A stretch of DNA of 64,000 nucleotides. It comes from SHZL01 sp031362985. Its GTDB lineage: Bacteria; Pseudomonadota; Gammaproteobacteria; Xanthomonadales; SZUA-36. The stretch lies in the NCBI GenBank assembly GCA_031362985.1, contig JANLTO010000120.1:62001-126000 (forward strand), written 5' to 3'. Below are positions 25,708 through 34,334 of this stretch, one piece after another; position 1 is the stretch's first letter; each line of letters starts with the position of its first letter. A program made the position numbers and the translations under genes. The notes below the pieces were generated by a model, which saw nothing but the letters and a program-made list of their open reading frames with translations, searched no databases and was not told the DNA's origin.

Positions 25708-27557
25708 TAGGAACCCGCCTTGCCCGGGCTGGCGAAGCGAAAGAAGAATCCCCCGACGAACTCGACATCAGGCAGCATGGTGATGTGGCGGTTCCACAGC
25801 AGCACCAGGGTGCGGGAAATGCCGCTGATGGTTACGCAATCATCAATCAGGATCCGGTTCATCTTGCGGTACAGTTCAGTGCGCCCCGGGGATGCGCTCA
25901 TGCTTGAGGACTCACGGTAGAGCCGGTTGAATTCGGGGTTGTCGTAATTGGACGAATTGGCACCCGGTGATGCATTGGGGCCATAAAATAACTGCATGAT
26001 ATTTTCGGTGTCCGGATAGTCCATCACCCAGGATGAGGTTGCCAACATCACTTCACGGTTTATAAATGCCCTGGAATAGTCACCGTAGCTGGCGAACATG
26101 AGTGGGCGGATCTTCTCCGATGGGTAGTTGATACCAGCCAGGAAGCTCCGGAATTGTTCAAACATCTGGCGCTCGGTAACCGAGCTTACAAAGCCGTATT
26201 CCAAGGGCGGCAGGTTTTCGGGGCTCCAGCCGGACTCACCGAGCAGGCGGTTTGCTGCAACGGTATCGCGGCGTATGGGGTCCGGGTCCTGGTCAGCGTC
26301 GTACTCAAGGGCTGATGGAGGAATGACTCCCGGAAAGACCCGCCCGATGTCCGAGTAGAAAATCTCGTTGCGTTTTTCCCAGTCGAAAGACTTGATCACA
26401 GCGCAGCGCAGGGCATGATTGCGGGCAGCCTGTTCTGCATCGGGATGGTAGCCAACGCGTGGATCTGCCATGTTGAAGTCAGTGTGCACAAAGCCGGATT
26501 CAAGGTTCGCGAGCAGGTTGTAGCCGGCAGCCAGGTCATCTGCAAGCAGGGGAGGGTCACGGCTTTTGAGGACCTGGCTAAATTGGCTGACGGGCACTTT
26601 TACGAAATCCAGTTGCCCTGCCAAAAAGGTATTCCAGCGGGCTGCGTCCTCGGCGATGAACTCGATTTCGATACGGTCCGCCAGCGGGGGAATCATGCCT
26701 TGCAATCGCTCCAATCCGAATGCGCGCTGGCTTGAAGGATCATAGCCTTCGGCGGCGAGATCGATGGGCTCGGCGCGGAAACCTGCATTACGCAACAGGC
26801 TGGCGCCCGCACTGTCAAAGCGCTGCAGGCGGTAAGGCCCGGAACCCACCGGGTGAATTGCCAGCTCCCGGCCATACTTTGCCACTGCCTCAGCCGGCAC
26901 AACTGCGGAAAAGCCCTGTGCCAATGTGTGCGTAAGCTGAGGGAATGGGCCGTTCAAGCGGAGCTGGATGGTGTAGTCATCCAGCGCGCGGAGGCCCGCA
27001 ACGGCCTGGTCATACTGGGCGCCGTTTTGTTTCCACTCGTCCAGGCCGACAATACGATTCTGCCAGATCCACGCGGCCTGGGAACGGGTTTGCGGGTCAA
27101 AATGCCGCTCGATCGAGTAAACAAAATCCCTTGCAGTCAGCTCGCGGCCTTTGCCACCGGGAAATGCCTCGTCGTCAATAAAGTGAACGCCCGGCTTGAT
27201 CCGGATCGTGTAATTGAGGCCGTCAGCGGACACTTGTGGTAAGCCCTCTGCAAGATTGGGTACAAGTTCATAGGGCCGGGCCAGGTACTTGTAGCGATAC
27301 AGCGTGTCGTACAGGTTGACTACCAGGAAGTTGGCGTAGGTATTGGAGGCATGGGCCGGGTCGAGGTCGGTCGGGGCGCTGTCCATGGAATGGCGATAGA
27401 CACCCGGCGCCGTATCCTGGCCTGAGGGGCTTTCACCCTGCGAGCACGCGTTCAGCGTGAACAGCGCAAACAACAGCAAATGGGGCGGCATCGGCGCGAA
27501 CCGTGTCAGGGCCTCGAAACCAAGCCTGTGGCGCAGTATTTCAGTGCAACCTTTCAC
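25707..27557 (-). CDS. Peptide ABC transporter substrate-binding lipoprotein (family 5)
   Basis: A 616-residue extracytoplasmic solute-binding protein of the OppA/DppA family. A hydrophobic segment ends in the lipobox-like LNAC at about residues 35-38, so it is probably a lipoprotein. The YRHSMDSAPTDLDPAHASN opening of the mature domain and the YTIRIKPGVHFIDD motif are typical. Length exceeds the usual 530-550 residues, matching a subgroup with an insert near the C-terminus. The GTG at 27557 gives a basic n-region; an ATG at 27491 is the alternative start. It is first in the five-gene operon; ligand specificity is unknown. Confidence 0.88.
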   Translation of the reverse strand: MKGCTEILRHRLGFEALTRFAPMPPHLLLFALFTLNACSQGESPSGQDTAPGVYRHSMDSAPTDLDPAHASNTYANFLVVNLYDTLYRYKYLARPYELVPNLAEGLPQVSADGLNYTIRIKPGVHFIDDEAFPGGKGRELTARDFVYSIERHFDPQTRSQAAWIWQNRIVGLDEWKQNGAQYDQAVAGLRALDDYTIQLRLNGPFPQLTHTLAQGFSAVVPAEAVAKYGRELAIHPVGSGPYRLQRFDSAGASLLRNAGFRAEPIDLAAEGYDPSSQRAFGLERLQGMIPPLADRIEIEFIAEDAARWNTFLAGQLDFVKVPVSQFSQVLKSRDPPLLADDLAAGYNLLANLESGFVHTDFNMADPRVGYHPDAEQAARNHALRCAVIKSFDWEKRNEIFYSDIGRVFPGVIPPSALEYDADQDPDPIRRDTVAANRLLGESGWSPENLPPLEYGFVSSVTERQMFEQFRSFLAGINYPSEKIRPLMFASYGDYSRAFINREVMLATSSWVMDYPDTENIMQLFYGPNASPGANSSNYDNPEFNRLYRESSSMSASPGRTELYRKMNRILIDDCVTISGISRTLVLLWNRHITMLPDVEFVGGFFFRFASPGKAGS

Positions 27558-27652
27558 GGTAGTTCAGCTTAGCCGGTGGCAGTCCCGGCAACAAGGGAGC
27601 TCTGCTGCAAGGCAGCACGCAAGGCGAGGGGGTTTAACTGCCGGTAACGGTG

Positions 27653-28420
27653 TTAGGGGTCTTCCTCCAGCAGGGCATCATAGTCTGGAGCCGGTGGCTC
27701 GCCATTGTAAATTTTGAATTCCCGGTTTTGCAAATACGCGTCGCGGATGAAGGCGTAAGGGTCGTTTGCGTCCTGGATATCCTTGTCGTAAGGCAGCAGG
27801 GCGGCTCTTAGCGATACCAGGTCTACGATCAGGGGTACGTAGTTGTTGTGCTCCTTGATCATATAGGTTACCGGGTTAAGATAACTGATTACTCCAGTCA
27901 CGCCGCCGCCGCCCAGGTCGCGCACCGTATATGGACCAAGGAACGGCACTACGAGATAGCGGCTTTGCTTCCAACCCCAGACCGCAAGAGTCTGGCCAAA
28001 GTCTTCATCGAAATCTTCTATGCCCGCCTTGGTCGCCACGTCAAAAAAACCAGCCAGACCCAGGGTTGAGTTCATCAGGAATCGCCCGGTCGAAATAAGG
28101 GAGTCTTCAACCTTCCCCTGCAGAATGAGGTTGACGAAGGTCACTGGCCAGTGCAGGTTGCGGAAAAAATTTCGCACGCCCCGCTGCGGCGCATCGGGCA
28201 TGACCACGTCATAGCCTTTGGCAATGGGCTTAACGATTGCCCTGTCAAGGGCCATATTGAAGGCGTGAACGTTGCGGTTGGAGTGCTCCCAGGGGTCATC
28301 CACCGGACTGGTCAGCTTGGCGGGCTGGCTGGCGCAACCGGCCAGCGCAAAAACCGCCAGCAAGGAAAGCCCAATGTGGGCAAAGTGACGGTAGTGCAAA
28401 GTAGTGGTTTGACTTTTCAT
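27653..28420 (-). CDS. mlaA: Outer-membrane lipoprotein MlaA (VacJ)
   Basis: A 255-residue lipoprotein with lipobox ALAGC (Cys at about residue 29). The family core is clear: DPWEHSNRNVHAFN near residue 42, a NFFRNLHWPVTFVN segment, and a YLVVPFLGPYTVRDLGGG motif around residue 155. MlaA sits in the outer membrane with porin and removes mislocalised phospholipids to MlaC. It lies 62 bases downstream of mlaB on the same strand, so all six mla genes appear in one block here, whereas E. coli keeps mlaA elsewhere. Confidence 0.95.
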   Translation of the reverse strand: MKSQTTTLHYRHFAHIGLSLLAVFALAGCASQPAKLTSPVDDPWEHSNRNVHAFNMALDRAIVKPIAKGYDVVMPDAPQRGVRNFFRNLHWPVTFVNLILQGKVEDSLISTGRFLMNSTLGLAGFFDVATKAGIEDFDEDFGQTLAVWGWKQSRYLVVPFLGPYTVRDLGGGGVTGVISYLNPVTYMIKEHNNYVPLIVDLVSLRAALLPYDKDIQDANDPYAFIRDAYLQNREFKIYNGEPPAPDYDALLEEDP

Positions 28421-28482
28421 GGTTTGCTATCTTAAGTTGATCCCCGATTTTTTTCCGGTTTTTCCAAGGAATTTACCTTGGG

Positions 28483-28815
28483 CTAGCTGGCAGCAGCAAG
28501 TGCTGTCCGTCCCTCAAACACCATCAGATCGGAAGCTTCACACAACTTCGTGAGGCTGAGTAAACCAGGCGGGGCATTGCGAATGCGCATGAGGCGCCCG
28601 CCGCGGTGTGCCAGTGATTGCCATTCAAGCAGCAAGGCCAGCCCTGAACTATCCACCCGCGACACCGCTGCAAGATCGAGGTCGGTGATATGGCGACCCC
28701 GGGCTGCAGCCTGTCCAGCCTGGTGAAATACCGCGCTCACCGTATCCAGAGTTAACTCCCCGGTAATGCGAGCCTGCCCGGCATCGTCGAGGGAAAATTG
28801 TCCGTCCGCAGTCAT
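28483..28815 (-). CDS. mlaB: MlaB, STAS-domain subunit of the Mla ABC transporter
   Basis: A 110-residue cytosolic protein with a single STAS domain. The RVDSSGLALLLEW segment (about residues 54-66) contains the conserved Asp-Ser-Ser-Gly. MlaB binds MlaF and controls assembly and activity of the MlaFEDB complex. It starts three bases after the mlaC stop and is fifth in the operon. Confidence 0.9.
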   Translation of the reverse strand: MTADGQFSLDDAGQARITGELTLDTVSAVFHQAGQAAARGRHITDLDLAAVSRVDSSGLALLLEWQSLAHRGGRLMRIRNAPPGLLSLTKLCEASDLMVFEGRTALAAAS

Positions 28816-28818
28816 TTT

Positions 28819-29466
28819 TCAGTCATTCAGCTGCAGGTTTCCGGCAACGATGTCGGCTGTCACCTTGTCAATCCCGTCAGCTTCAACGCGAGGCACAATC
28901 TGGTTGCGAAAAGTGATCACGTACGATATTCCTTCCACGGTTACGTCAAATGCTTTCCAGCCTGCAGCGGTTTTATGGAAGGCGTAGTCGACCGGGGCGA
29001 AACCTCCATTGTTCAACTTGACCCGGGTACGCACGCGGGTTAGCTTGTCGGTGTTTTCCCCTTTCATCGGCATGACTTCGAGTTGGTCGTTGGAACGAAA
29101 CTCCACCAGGCCATCTGCATAGCGACTTATCAGCACATCGGTCATGGCGCCAGAGAATGCTGAGATTTGCTCCGGGGTGGCAGTACGCCCGGTTTTGCCG
29201 AGAATCAGGCGCGCGGAATATTCAAGGTCCAGCAAGGGCACCAGATCTGCACGCACAACATCACGCAGCAATTGCGGCTGCGCCGTGAATTGTTCCCGAT
29301 TCTGATCCAGATCAGCAAGAATGTTTCCGGCAGCCAGGCGCACGATCTCAACCGGGTCCTCGCTGCTTTCCAGGACAGGTTCGACCGCCATGACCAAGGG
29401 CGCAAGCATGATCAGGGCCAGCAAGGCTGGGGCCAGGGTAAGTAATTTCATTCCGCTTTTCTTCAT
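28819..29466 (-). CDS. mlaC: MlaC, periplasmic phospholipid-binding protein
   Basis: A 215-residue protein with a signal peptide (cleavage near residue 27, after LVMAVE). The mature domain shows the Tol-tolerance/MlaC pattern: a LVPLLDLEYSARLILGKTGR segment and YRISYVITFRNQI-like C-terminal strands (seen as GISYVITFRNQIVP). MlaC shuttles phospholipids between MlaA and MlaD. Its ATG overlaps the stop of mlaD by four bases. Confidence 0.93.
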   Translation of the reverse strand: MKKSGMKLLTLAPALLALIMLAPLVMAVEPVLESSEDPVEIVRLAAGNILADLDQNREQFTAQPQLLRDVVRADLVPLLDLEYSARLILGKTGRTATPEQISAFSGAMTDVLISRYADGLVEFRSNDQLEVMPMKGENTDKLTRVRTRVKLNNGGFAPVDYAFHKTAAGWKAFDVTVEGISYVITFRNQIVPRVEADGIDKVTADIVAGNLQLND

Positions 29467-29936
29467 TCTTCTTTTTCGCCTTCGCCTGTATTGAAAAGAT
29501 ATTTTCCGATTATTTGTTCCAGCACCAGTGCAGACTGCGTGATGATGATGACATCACCATCTGCCAAAAAATCCGGCGCCCCCCCGGGCTCAAGACCGAT
29601 ATAGCGATCACCAAGCACGCCGGAGGTTAGGACCGAGGCGCCCGTGTCGGTTGGCAGCTCATTGAACCTGGATGAGATTTTCATGTGCACAATGGCTTCG
29701 AAGGTGATCGGGTCCAATTCGACCGACTCGACGAGGCCCGCAGAAACTCCGGCAATTTTCACCGGTGCGCGGCTTCTGAGGTCACCGATATTAGTGAAAC
29801 GCGCACTGATCTGGTAGGTGTCGTTACCGATTTCCTGGCCGTAATCCGTGGCGCGGGTGGCCAGCCAGAGTAGCGCAGCGATTCCAAGCAACAAAAAGAC
29901 ACCGGAAGCGAATTCAACCTTGTAATTGGCGCGCAT
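29463..29936 (-). CDS. mlaD: MlaD, MCE-domain substrate-binding subunit
   Basis: A 157-residue inner-membrane-anchored protein with one N-terminal helix (about residues 7-27) and one MCE domain. Motifs include ISARFTNIGDLRSRAPVKIAGV and VLGDRYIGLEPG. MlaD forms a hexameric ring on the MlaFEDB complex and binds phospholipid. Length matches the single-MCE MlaD family. It lies between mlaE and mlaC. Confidence 0.95.
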   Translation of the reverse strand: MRANYKVEFASGVFLLLGIAALLWLATRATDYGQEIGNDTYQISARFTNIGDLRSRAPVKIAGVSAGLVESVELDPITFEAIVHMKISSRFNELPTDTGASVLTSGVLGDRYIGLEPGGAPDFLADGDVIIITQSALVLEQIIGKYLFNTGEGEKEE

Positions 29937-29945
29937 AGTGCAACC

Positions 29946-30713
29946 TCAAGTTAAAAATGACGTCATGATGAAATCAAAAATCAGCACCAGCACGGAACTG
30001 AGCACCACCGTATTGGTGGTTGCGGTCCCGACACCGGCTCCGGTGGGCTTTGCGGTATAGCCGAAAAACACCGCTACCAGGCTGACGATGCCGCCAAACA
30101 CGAGGCTCTTCCAGAACCCACCGAGAAAATCCTTGCCGAATAAAATTCCGGTCTGCAGCTTGCTCCAGAAAATTCCTGGATCAAGGCCCATCACGCCAAT
30201 GGAAAAGGTCACTGCGCCCAGGATGGCCAGCGCGTTGAACATGGCAGTGAGCAAAGGCACGGAAATGAGGCCGGCCATGAAACGAGGCAGGGCTATCCGC
30301 TGCACGGGGTCTATGGCCATCAGTTCCATGGCGTCAATCTGGCTCGTGGCGCGCATGAGGCCGATTTCAGCCGTGATGGCGGTACCGGCCCGGCCGGCAA
30401 AAAGCAAGGCGGTCAGAACCGGACCCAGTTCGCGGAACAGCGATTTGCCAACCAGCAGGCTGACCTGGTCGGAAGCCCCGAACTGCTCCAGTGCATTGAT
30501 GGCCTGCAATGACAGCACCATGCCGACGAAAAAGCCGCAGATCATGATGATGACCAGCGAGCGCGCGCCAATAAGGTAAAGCTGCTGCAGAATCGACTGT
30601 ACCTGCGATAGTGCCGGCCTCAGGCCGGCCAACATGCGCAGCAGGAACAGCAGGCAGTGGCCGGCGGTCTGTATGGGGGCAGTGAAGCCTTGGGAGCGGA
30701 TGTCGGTTTCCAT
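29946..30713 (-). CDS. mlaE: MlaE, permease of the Mla phospholipid transporter
   Basis: A 255-residue permease with an N-terminal interfacial helix and five membrane helices. Conserved MlaE motifs are FFVGMVLSLQ, a LFRELGPVLTALLFAGRAGTAITAEIG core (key parts RELGPVLTALL and AGRAG) and QIDAMELMAIDP. It forms a dimer with MlaF ATPases and the MlaD ring. It starts 14 bases after mlaF ends. Confidence 0.95.
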   Translation of the reverse strand: METDIRSQGFTAPIQTAGHCLLFLLRMLAGLRPALSQVQSILQQLYLIGARSLVIIMICGFFVGMVLSLQAINALEQFGASDQVSLLVGKSLFRELGPVLTALLFAGRAGTAITAEIGLMRATSQIDAMELMAIDPVQRIALPRFMAGLISVPLLTAMFNALAILGAVTFSIGVMGLDPGIFWSKLQTGILFGKDFLGGFWKSLVFGGIVSLVAVFFGYTAKPTGAGVGTATTNTVVLSSVLVLIFDFIMTSFLT

Positions 30714-30727
30714 GTCAGCTCCTCATG

Positions 30728-31570
30728 TCAGCCCAGGAGGCTCCAGTGACTATCTGCAGTGTTGTAATGAAACGCGATCGGACCTTCTACCTTACCGTTG
30801 ACAAACTGGTCTATGCCCGGATCGGCGCTGTGTGCCAATTCCTCCGGTGAACCTTCGCCGGCAATTCGCGCGGAGGCGATGATATAGCAGTAGTCGGCCA
30901 ATTGGCTTACTTGCACCACGTCATGCGTGACCACCAGGCTGGTGAGGCCAAGTGCATCGTTGGTCTCCCGCATCAAGGTGCGCACCGTGGAGACCGCGAT
31001 TGGATCAAGCCCGGTCGTGGGTTCATCGTACAGCATGATAAGTGGGTCGAGCACGACCGCCCGGGCCAGGGCCACGCGCCTGGCCATCCCCCCGGACAGC
31101 TCGTGCGGCATCAAATCTTCGGTGCCACCCAGGCCCACGGCATTGAGCTTCGTCATGATCAGGCGGCGAATCAGCGCTTCCGGCAGGTCGGTGTGCTCCC
31201 GCACCGGGGTTGCAATGTTTTCGAACACGGTAAGATCAGTGAACAAGGCCCCGTTTTGCAACAACACTCCGATGTTTCTGCGGAACCGGTAGAGTTCCCG
31301 GTCCGACAGGTTTGAAACATTGGTCCCATTGATCTCAATCGAACCCTCGTCCGGCCTGAGCTGGCCGGAAATCAGTTGCAGCAGGGTAGTCTTTCCCGCG
31401 CCACTGGGGCCCATCAAGGCCACGATAGCCCCTCGCGGAATGTCCATGCTGATGCCATCGATTATGGTTTTTCTGCCGCGCCGGAATACGAGATCCCGGA
31501 TGCGGATAATCGGAGCCGCCCGTGCCCCTTGGCCAGGGTCAGGCCCGGCTTGTTTTCTTGCTTCCGGCAT
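30728..31570 (-). CDS. mlaF: MlaF, ATPase of the Mla phospholipid transporter
   Basis: A 280-residue ABC ATPase. Walker A is GPSGAGKTTLL (about residues 53-63), signature ELSGGMARRVALARA, Walker B LIMLYDEPTTGLDP, and the switch LVVTHD. The first 25 residues are a poorly conserved leader, so the true start may be slightly inside. First gene of mlaFEDCB-A. The block 31571-31736 upstream separates it from a non-coding RNA gene and must hold its promoter. Confidence 0.95.
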   Translation of the reverse strand: MPEARKQAGPDPGQGARAAPIIRIRDLVFRRGRKTIIDGISMDIPRGAIVALMGPSGAGKTTLLQLISGQLRPDEGSIEINGTNVSNLSDRELYRFRRNIGVLLQNGALFTDLTVFENIATPVREHTDLPEALIRRLIMTKLNAVGLGGTEDLMPHELSGGMARRVALARAVVLDPLIMLYDEPTTGLDPIAVSTVRTLMRETNDALGLTSLVVTHDVVQVSQLADYCYIIASARIAGEGSPEELAHSADPGIDQFVNGKVEGPIAFHYNTADSHWSLLG

Positions 31571-31647
31571 ACTGATTTCAGCTCTTGAAGAATTGCATTA
31601 ACCAGCTGTACTCCCGGCACATCCGGGCAGTTCTACTGGCCTGCGCT

Positions 31648-31653
31648 ATTGTA
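31648..31653 (-). promoter_or_regulatory. Possible -10 element for the mla operon
   Basis: On the minus strand this reads TACAAT, about 80 bases before the mlaF start. No good -35 hexamer stands 16-18 bases upstream, so it is only a candidate. The stretch 31571-31736 holds no gene that I can support. Confidence 0.3.
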
Positions 31654-31736
31654 AAGGAATTGGACCGACATGAGGCCGGTAAAATTGCACGACTCAATGG
31701 ACTGCGTGGATTGCGAAAGGTTTACTACGGGAGGGC

Positions 31737-31766
31737 AAAAAAAAGGAGGAGGCTTGCGCCTCCTCC
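31737..31766 (-). terminator. Rho-independent terminator of the non-coding RNA
   Basis: A perfect 9-bp stem (31745-31753 with 31758-31766, arm GGAGGAGGC on the minus strand) with a 4-base loop, followed on the minus strand by eight U residues (31744-31737). There is no T run on the plus side, so it acts for the minus strand only. Confidence 0.92.
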
Positions 31767-32096
31767 CCGAGTAGAAGTGTTGGAACTCCGCTTATAGTGG
31801 ACTGCAGATCCTCCTAAGGCCTTTCCATCTTCGCCCGGCTCCGCCTTGCTCTGTCGCTCGGCTCCGGTCACGGATCTTCTACCTCCGTCTTTCTTTTTCG
31901 ACGTCACGCCCTGAGGCTAATGGCGTCTATCTCCAGGGACCGCGTATCCCTTTCGAGTCACCCTAGTGGTAGGACCGTTGTTGACAGAGCCCGGTCCGGG
32001 TGACATGCCCAGTACCACCTGGGCTTTTCCGCTTTCTGTAACCTGTCGCTGCCTTCCGGCGGGTCGGCCTTCCGGCTGACAGATTTCTTTGAACGG
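31737..32096 (-). ncRNA. Structured non-coding RNA of about 360 nt, family unknown
   Basis: A free-standing transcription unit on the minus strand, with a promoter at 32103-32131 and a terminator at 31737-31766. The 5' part (about 32090-32035) contains two GCC-GGAA-GGC hairpins enclosed by a CTGTC/GACAG helix. Then comes a perfect 6-bp hairpin (32007-32024) with loop GUGGUA. Next is a helix formed by 31998-32004 with 31957-31963 (7 bp) and by 31992-31997 with 31972-31977 (6 bp). The 8-base bulge between those two parts contains UACCAC (31966-31971), exactly complementary to the hairpin loop, so a pseudoknot or kissing interaction is likely. No convincing protein is encoded. It has about 15 GGA triplets. 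It lacks the hallmarks of RNase P RNA, tmRNA, 6S and SRP RNA. Confidence 0.75.
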
Positions 32097-32102
32097 AAGG
32101 TA

Positions 32103-32131
32103 ACACTATTCCCGCATCGGGCACGTGTCAA
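32103..32131 (-). promoter_or_regulatory. Sigma-70 promoter of the non-coding RNA
   Basis: On the minus strand there is a perfect TTGACA (32131-32126), a 17-base spacer and TAGTGT (32108-32103). The expected start of transcription is near 32096. The region upstream of it is AT-rich (32140-32225), which could act as an UP element. Confidence 0.8.
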
Positions 32132-32403
32132 CATGCAAAAAATCGCGTTTAAGCCGATTCTTTTACCTGACAGATTACAAAAGAATTTCAACTCACTGAA
32201 TAAAAAAGAAACCCTAATTTTGGGCGACATTTGATTTTGCGATGAAGCGAATCAGATGCGCAAAATTAGATCAAGCCCATTGCCGCATGGCTGCAAGTCC
32301 ACAGTTCAATATCCATAGTTCTTTGGGGGAGACGCCTTTTGTTCGTCACTATCGAGCCTGACCCCTTTAATTGGGCATGAAGCCAAGTGCGTTGGTAACC
32401 ACA
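32132..32403. other. Intergenic stretch without a gene
   Basis: About 270 bases between the ncRNA promoter and the HupE gene. It holds AT-rich sequence upstream of the ncRNA promoter, an imperfect palindrome at 32231-32274 (TTTTGCG facing CGCAAAA, with TTGAT and ATCAA outside) and, at about 32350-32375, a GGGGTCAGGCTCGA-type motif on the minus strand. I see no credible gene here. Confidence 0.5.
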
Positions 32404-33414
32404 TTAAGCCCAGAATCCGGACACCCGCTCGAACAGCCAATAACTGGCAAGCCCACCGATGGCGTACGCCTGAACTGGAGCGAGTCGGGCCAAATCAAAG
32501 CGCCCCGCCAACAACTTCGATAGAGTCTTGTAGATCGCCAGCACCACGACGATGAAAAGCACCTGGCCGATTTCCACGCCGATGTTGAAAAACAGCAGCG
32601 CCAGCGGAATGGAATTCTCCGGCAAGCCGACTTCGGCCAGCGCGCCGGCGAAACCCAAGCCATGCAGCAGGCCGAAGGCAAATGCCACGACCCATGGTTT
32701 GCGCGATGCCAGGCCTTCGCGCCCTTGCCGCTGATGGATGATTTCACTGGCGACGAACACTATGGATAGCGCGATGATCGCCTCGACCGGCGGACCGGGC
32801 ACATGCAGTACGCCCAGGGTCGCCAGGCTCAGCGTGATCGAGTGCGCGACCGTGAATGCGGTGATGGTGACGAACAGGCGCCGGGTCGATTTCACGATCA
32901 TCACCAGCGCCAGCACGAACAAAAGATGATCAAAGCCGAGCAGAATGTGTCCGATGCCGATGGTGACATAGGTCTTTGCCACTGCATAAGCCCCGGGACT
33001 GGCCGTGGCGGTAAAGCTCGGCTGGCCCGGCAGGATGCGCTCGAGTTGCACGGTGCCGTCAAGCCGCTGCAACCGCACCAGGATAGCGATGCGGGATTCG
33101 GCCAGCTCCGGAAACATGATCGCTTTGCCGTTCAATCCGCCGGGAACCGTGATACGCCAGCGCTGACGCAGGGTGTTGGCGGCGAAGGTACTGCGCATGG
33201 CGCCTCGCTCAGTGAAGCCGGCGGGAAACACCGGATGGACTTTCAACGGGGTGTTTTCGTCCAGCGCCGGCGATTTCCACAGCACGTCGTAGGAATCAGC
33301 GCTGGTTTGGGTCAGTTGCAGGTACGCCGGGCGGAACTCGTCGGCCTTGGCCGGCAACGCCAACGCCAACGCCAGCAGCACGAGCGCGAGCAATCCGAGG
33401 GCGCGGCACATCAT
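32404..33414 (-). CDS. HupE/UreJ-like membrane protein
   Basis: A 336-residue protein. A signal peptide ends near residue 24. A periplasmic domain of about 120 residues follows, then a six-to-seven-helix C-terminal domain with HupE/UreJ motifs: HILLGFDHLLFVLALV (about residue 155), VAHSITLSLATL and GLLHGLGFAGALAEVGLP. HupE/UreJ proteins are linked to nickel/cobalt handling in hydrogenase and urease systems, but none of those genes is present here; the extra N-terminal domain marks a different subgroup. Its start overlaps the PPIase stop by four bases, so the two are coupled. Confidence 0.8.
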   Translation of the reverse strand: MMCRALGLLALVLLALALALPAKADEFRPAYLQLTQTSADSYDVLWKSPALDENTPLKVHPVFPAGFTERGAMRSTFAANTLRQRWRITVPGGLNGKAIMFPELAESRIAILVRLQRLDGTVQLERILPGQPSFTATASPGAYAVAKTYVTIGIGHILLGFDHLLFVLALVMIVKSTRRLFVTITAFTVAHSITLSLATLGVLHVPGPPVEAIIALSIVFVASEIIHQRQGREGLASRKPWVVAFAFGLLHGLGFAGALAEVGLPENSIPLALLFFNIGVEIGQVLFIVVVLAIYKTLSKLLAGRFDLARLAPVQAYAIGGLASYWLFERVSGFWA

Positions 33415-34319
33415 TTGGCTGGCGCCTCCAAGCTCTCGCTTTCAATCACCACGTCGTACTCTTTGAGCAGGCGTGCATAGTTGTTTGCCAGTGCGGCCTC
33501 GCGCTGGTCATTCTCCCATTCACGAATGACCGCCTTGCGGGCTTCGTCAAGCGCAGGCAAATAGCCAGGTTTGCGCTCGCTGATGCGGACCAGATGCACA
33601 CCGAATCCTGAGCGAACCGGGCCAAACCAATGTCCGACGGGCGCGGATTCCAGTGCCTTGCCGAAGTCCTCGCCAAAATCCCGGACAACCAGATCCAGCG
33701 GCAGTTTTTCTACGCGGGTTGGCAGCATGCTGGGTTTGCCTTGCGATTCTGGTGTCGCGCCGCTATTCAACGCGGCGGTCGATTCCGTCAACGCAGAATC
33801 GAGCTTGTCGCCGTAGTTGGCCGGATCGAACAACACCTGTTGGAAGCTGAGCACGGGCGGCATGCGGAACTCCGCCGCGTTCATGCCCAGGTAAGCAGTC
33901 AACTCCGCGTCGCTCGGCGTACCGGACTTGCCTTCCTCCTCGATCAGCACTTCCAGCTTTTGCCGCACGCGCCGCTTGATGACCGGATCATCCTTCACCA
34001 GGCCAAGGGCGACGCCCTCGCGGAAGAGGATTTCGTCCTGGACATAGCTGTTGATCAGACCCTGCAATTCAACCGGCGTCGGCGGCCGTGACCAGGTCGC
34101 CTGGAACTGGCCGGCGAGTGCCGCGATTACAGTTCGATTGACTGTGATTCGATTGCCATCATCGGATGGCGGTGCCACCTTGTCGTACAGCAGGAACAGC
34201 AGCATTCCGATCAGCAGGAAATGCAGCAGCGGTTCTCTCCACAGGGATCTGATCTTCAAACTCGGCTCCACATAAAAATGCGGCGGAGCATCAAGCTCCG
34301 CCGCAGGGTGATTCGTCAA
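33411..34319 (-). CDS. Membrane-anchored parvulin-type peptidyl-prolyl isomerase
   Basis: A 302-residue protein with one membrane helix at about residues 30-46, then a periplasmic part resembling SurA/PpiD: a helical chaperone region (LQGLINSYVQDEILFREGVALGL) and a C-terminal PPIC-like domain (about residues 150-265) with GHWFGPVRSGFGVHLVRI. It probably assists folding of exported proteins. It is encoded between the DUF3604 lipoprotein genes and the HupE-like gene, and is coupled to the latter. Confidence 0.82.
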   Translation of the reverse strand: MTNHPAAELDAPPHFYVEPSLKIRSLWREPLLHFLLIGMLLFLLYDKVAPPSDDGNRITVNRTVIAALAGQFQATWSRPPTPVELQGLINSYVQDEILFREGVALGLVKDDPVIKRRVRQKLEVLIEEEGKSGTPSDAELTAYLGMNAAEFRMPPVLSFQQVLFDPANYGDKLDSALTESTAALNSGATPESQGKPSMLPTRVEKLPLDLVVRDFGEDFGKALESAPVGHWFGPVRSGFGVHLVRISERKPGYLPALDEARKAVIREWENDQREAALANNYARLLKEYDVVIESESLEAPAK

Positions 34320-34334
34320 TCGGTCAGCACCACA

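Noticed and set aside
28466..28483. A short CCAAGG/CCTTGG hairpin between mlaB and mlaA
   Set aside because: There is no T run on the correct side for either strand, so it is not a terminator, and no other role is supported.
31725..31907. A 60-codon open frame on the minus strand inside the non-coding RNA
   Set aside because: It has no ribosome site, its composition follows the RNA hairpins, and it runs through the terminator stem. The structured RNA explains the region better.
31737..32096. The RNA as RNase P RNA, tmRNA, 6S or SRP RNA
   Set aside because: Size alone would suit RNase P RNA or tmRNA, but the conserved P4 segment, the tRNA-like CCA end with tag frame, the 6S bubble and the SRP tetraloop helix are all missing.
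32340..32375. A GGGGTCAGGCTCGA-type motif on the minus strand, as found beside some REP/IS200-type elements
   Set aside because: Only a short match is seen, with no paired copy, hairpin or transposase. A weaker GGGGTCAGGCT at about 14105 has no partner either.
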